A DNA stretch of 64,000 nt from Anaerolineae bacterium. GTDB lineage: Bacteria > Chloroflexota > Anaerolineae > 4572-78 > J111. The notes under the pieces were generated by a model. The model was not told the origin of the DNA and did not search any database. It was given only the letters and a program-made list of their open reading frames with translations. This document shows positions 63,802-64,000 of the stretch, piece by piece. The position numbers and the translations under genes were made by a program. How positions within the stretch are numbered: position 1 is the stretch's first letter; each line of letters opens with the position of its first letter. Location: positions 372,001 to 436,000 of the forward strand of contig JAJVIM010000003.1 of the NCBI GenBank assembly GCA_022071955.1, read 5' to 3'.

Positions 63802-64000
63802 ATGAAAAAAATGACGTTGGTTAAATTAATCGCGGTGGTAACTACCGTTGTTGCGCTACAACTGGCGCTGGTTGCCACCAGCATGGCCGCACCTCCAGCT
63901 ACCGGGGATGCCTGGGGTGGCGGGCCGTGCTACACCGTTCAGGCCGGTGATACGTTGTCAGACATTGGGTATAGGTACAACATCGCGCCGTTTTTTATTG
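63802..64000 (+). CDS. Secreted LysM-domain protein, cut by the window end
   Basis: 66 codons are visible. ATG at 63802 has AGGAGGAAAAC before it. The signal peptide (KLIAVVTTVVALQLALVATSMA) ends near MAA-PPA, and a LysM domain starts at CYTVQAGDTLSDIGYRYNI. LysM binds peptidoglycan or chitin-like glycans. The remainder, possibly more LysM repeats or a catalytic domain, lies outside. Confidence 0.8.
   Translation, partial: MKKMTLVKLIAVVTTVVALQLALVATSMAAPPATGDAWGGGPCYTVQAGDTLSDIGYRYNIAPFFI

Overview
The window is about 58% G+C, gene-dense and intact, with no rRNA, confident tRNA, phage or CRISPR. Content (split FeoB, DhaKL with an EIIA-HPr-EI fusion, CofC, tricorn-type protease, bacillus-type serine dehydratase, ECF sigma and Ser/Thr kinase signalling, A+T-rich TTACGCA-type spacer repeats) suggests a free-living, heterotrophic member of the Chloroflexota, perhaps Anaerolineae-like. 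This is an inference from gene content. TGA is the normal stop (many ATGA overlaps), so the genetic code is standard.

Layout. 1-6.6 kb (minus): a tricorn-like protease cut by the window edge, an acyl-CoA ligase, an amino-acid-type solute-binding protein and an anchored glycoside hydrolase. 6.7-12.1 kb (plus): a PP2C phosphatase, then a copper island csoR-copZ-thioredoxin-like lipoprotein-copA-cytochrome c. The lipoprotein reads through two in-frame UGA codons placed exactly where the CxxC cysteines belong. 12.1-16 kb: cysK and cysE behind a leader with a Cys-rich ORF and mutually exclusive stems, then fetAB. 16-21.9 kb: an OmpR regulator, an ECF sigma/anti-sigma cluster and small proteins. 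21.9-28.5 kb: a dihydroxyacetone kinase locus, dhaR divergent from dhaK-dhaL-dhaM, with paired operators and a sigma70-type promoter.

28.9-39 kb: a PAS histidine kinase and receiver, a TSUP permease, a J-domain protein, an orphan sugar-type ABC permease, YkvA, a 120-bp MITE with target duplication, patatin, RarD, a diaminopimelate-decarboxylase-like enzyme and a PHP phosphatase. 39.4-43 kb: a ferrous iron operon (DtxR regulator, feoA, G protein and membrane part of FeoB as separate genes, FeoC-like). 43-52 kb: acyltransferase, stress proteins, GIY-YIG-like protein, sulfotransferase, aminotransferase, rsgA, and an OmpR/histidine-kinase pair. 52-59 kb: cofC, a phosphodiesterase lipoprotein, a Ser/Thr kinase with FHA domain, sdaAB-sdaAA, an FHA membrane protein and a CCA-type nucleotidyltransferase. 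59-64 kb: two tandem chemoreceptor-like proteins with a shared V4R-like C-terminus, then the start of a LysM secreted protein.

Most notable: the candidate UxxU selenoprotein in the copper operon with a hairpin at SECIS-like distance; the cysK attenuator; a four-copy 22-bp-period palindrome array at 2373-2453; and spacer repeats that have become protein-coding in several genes.
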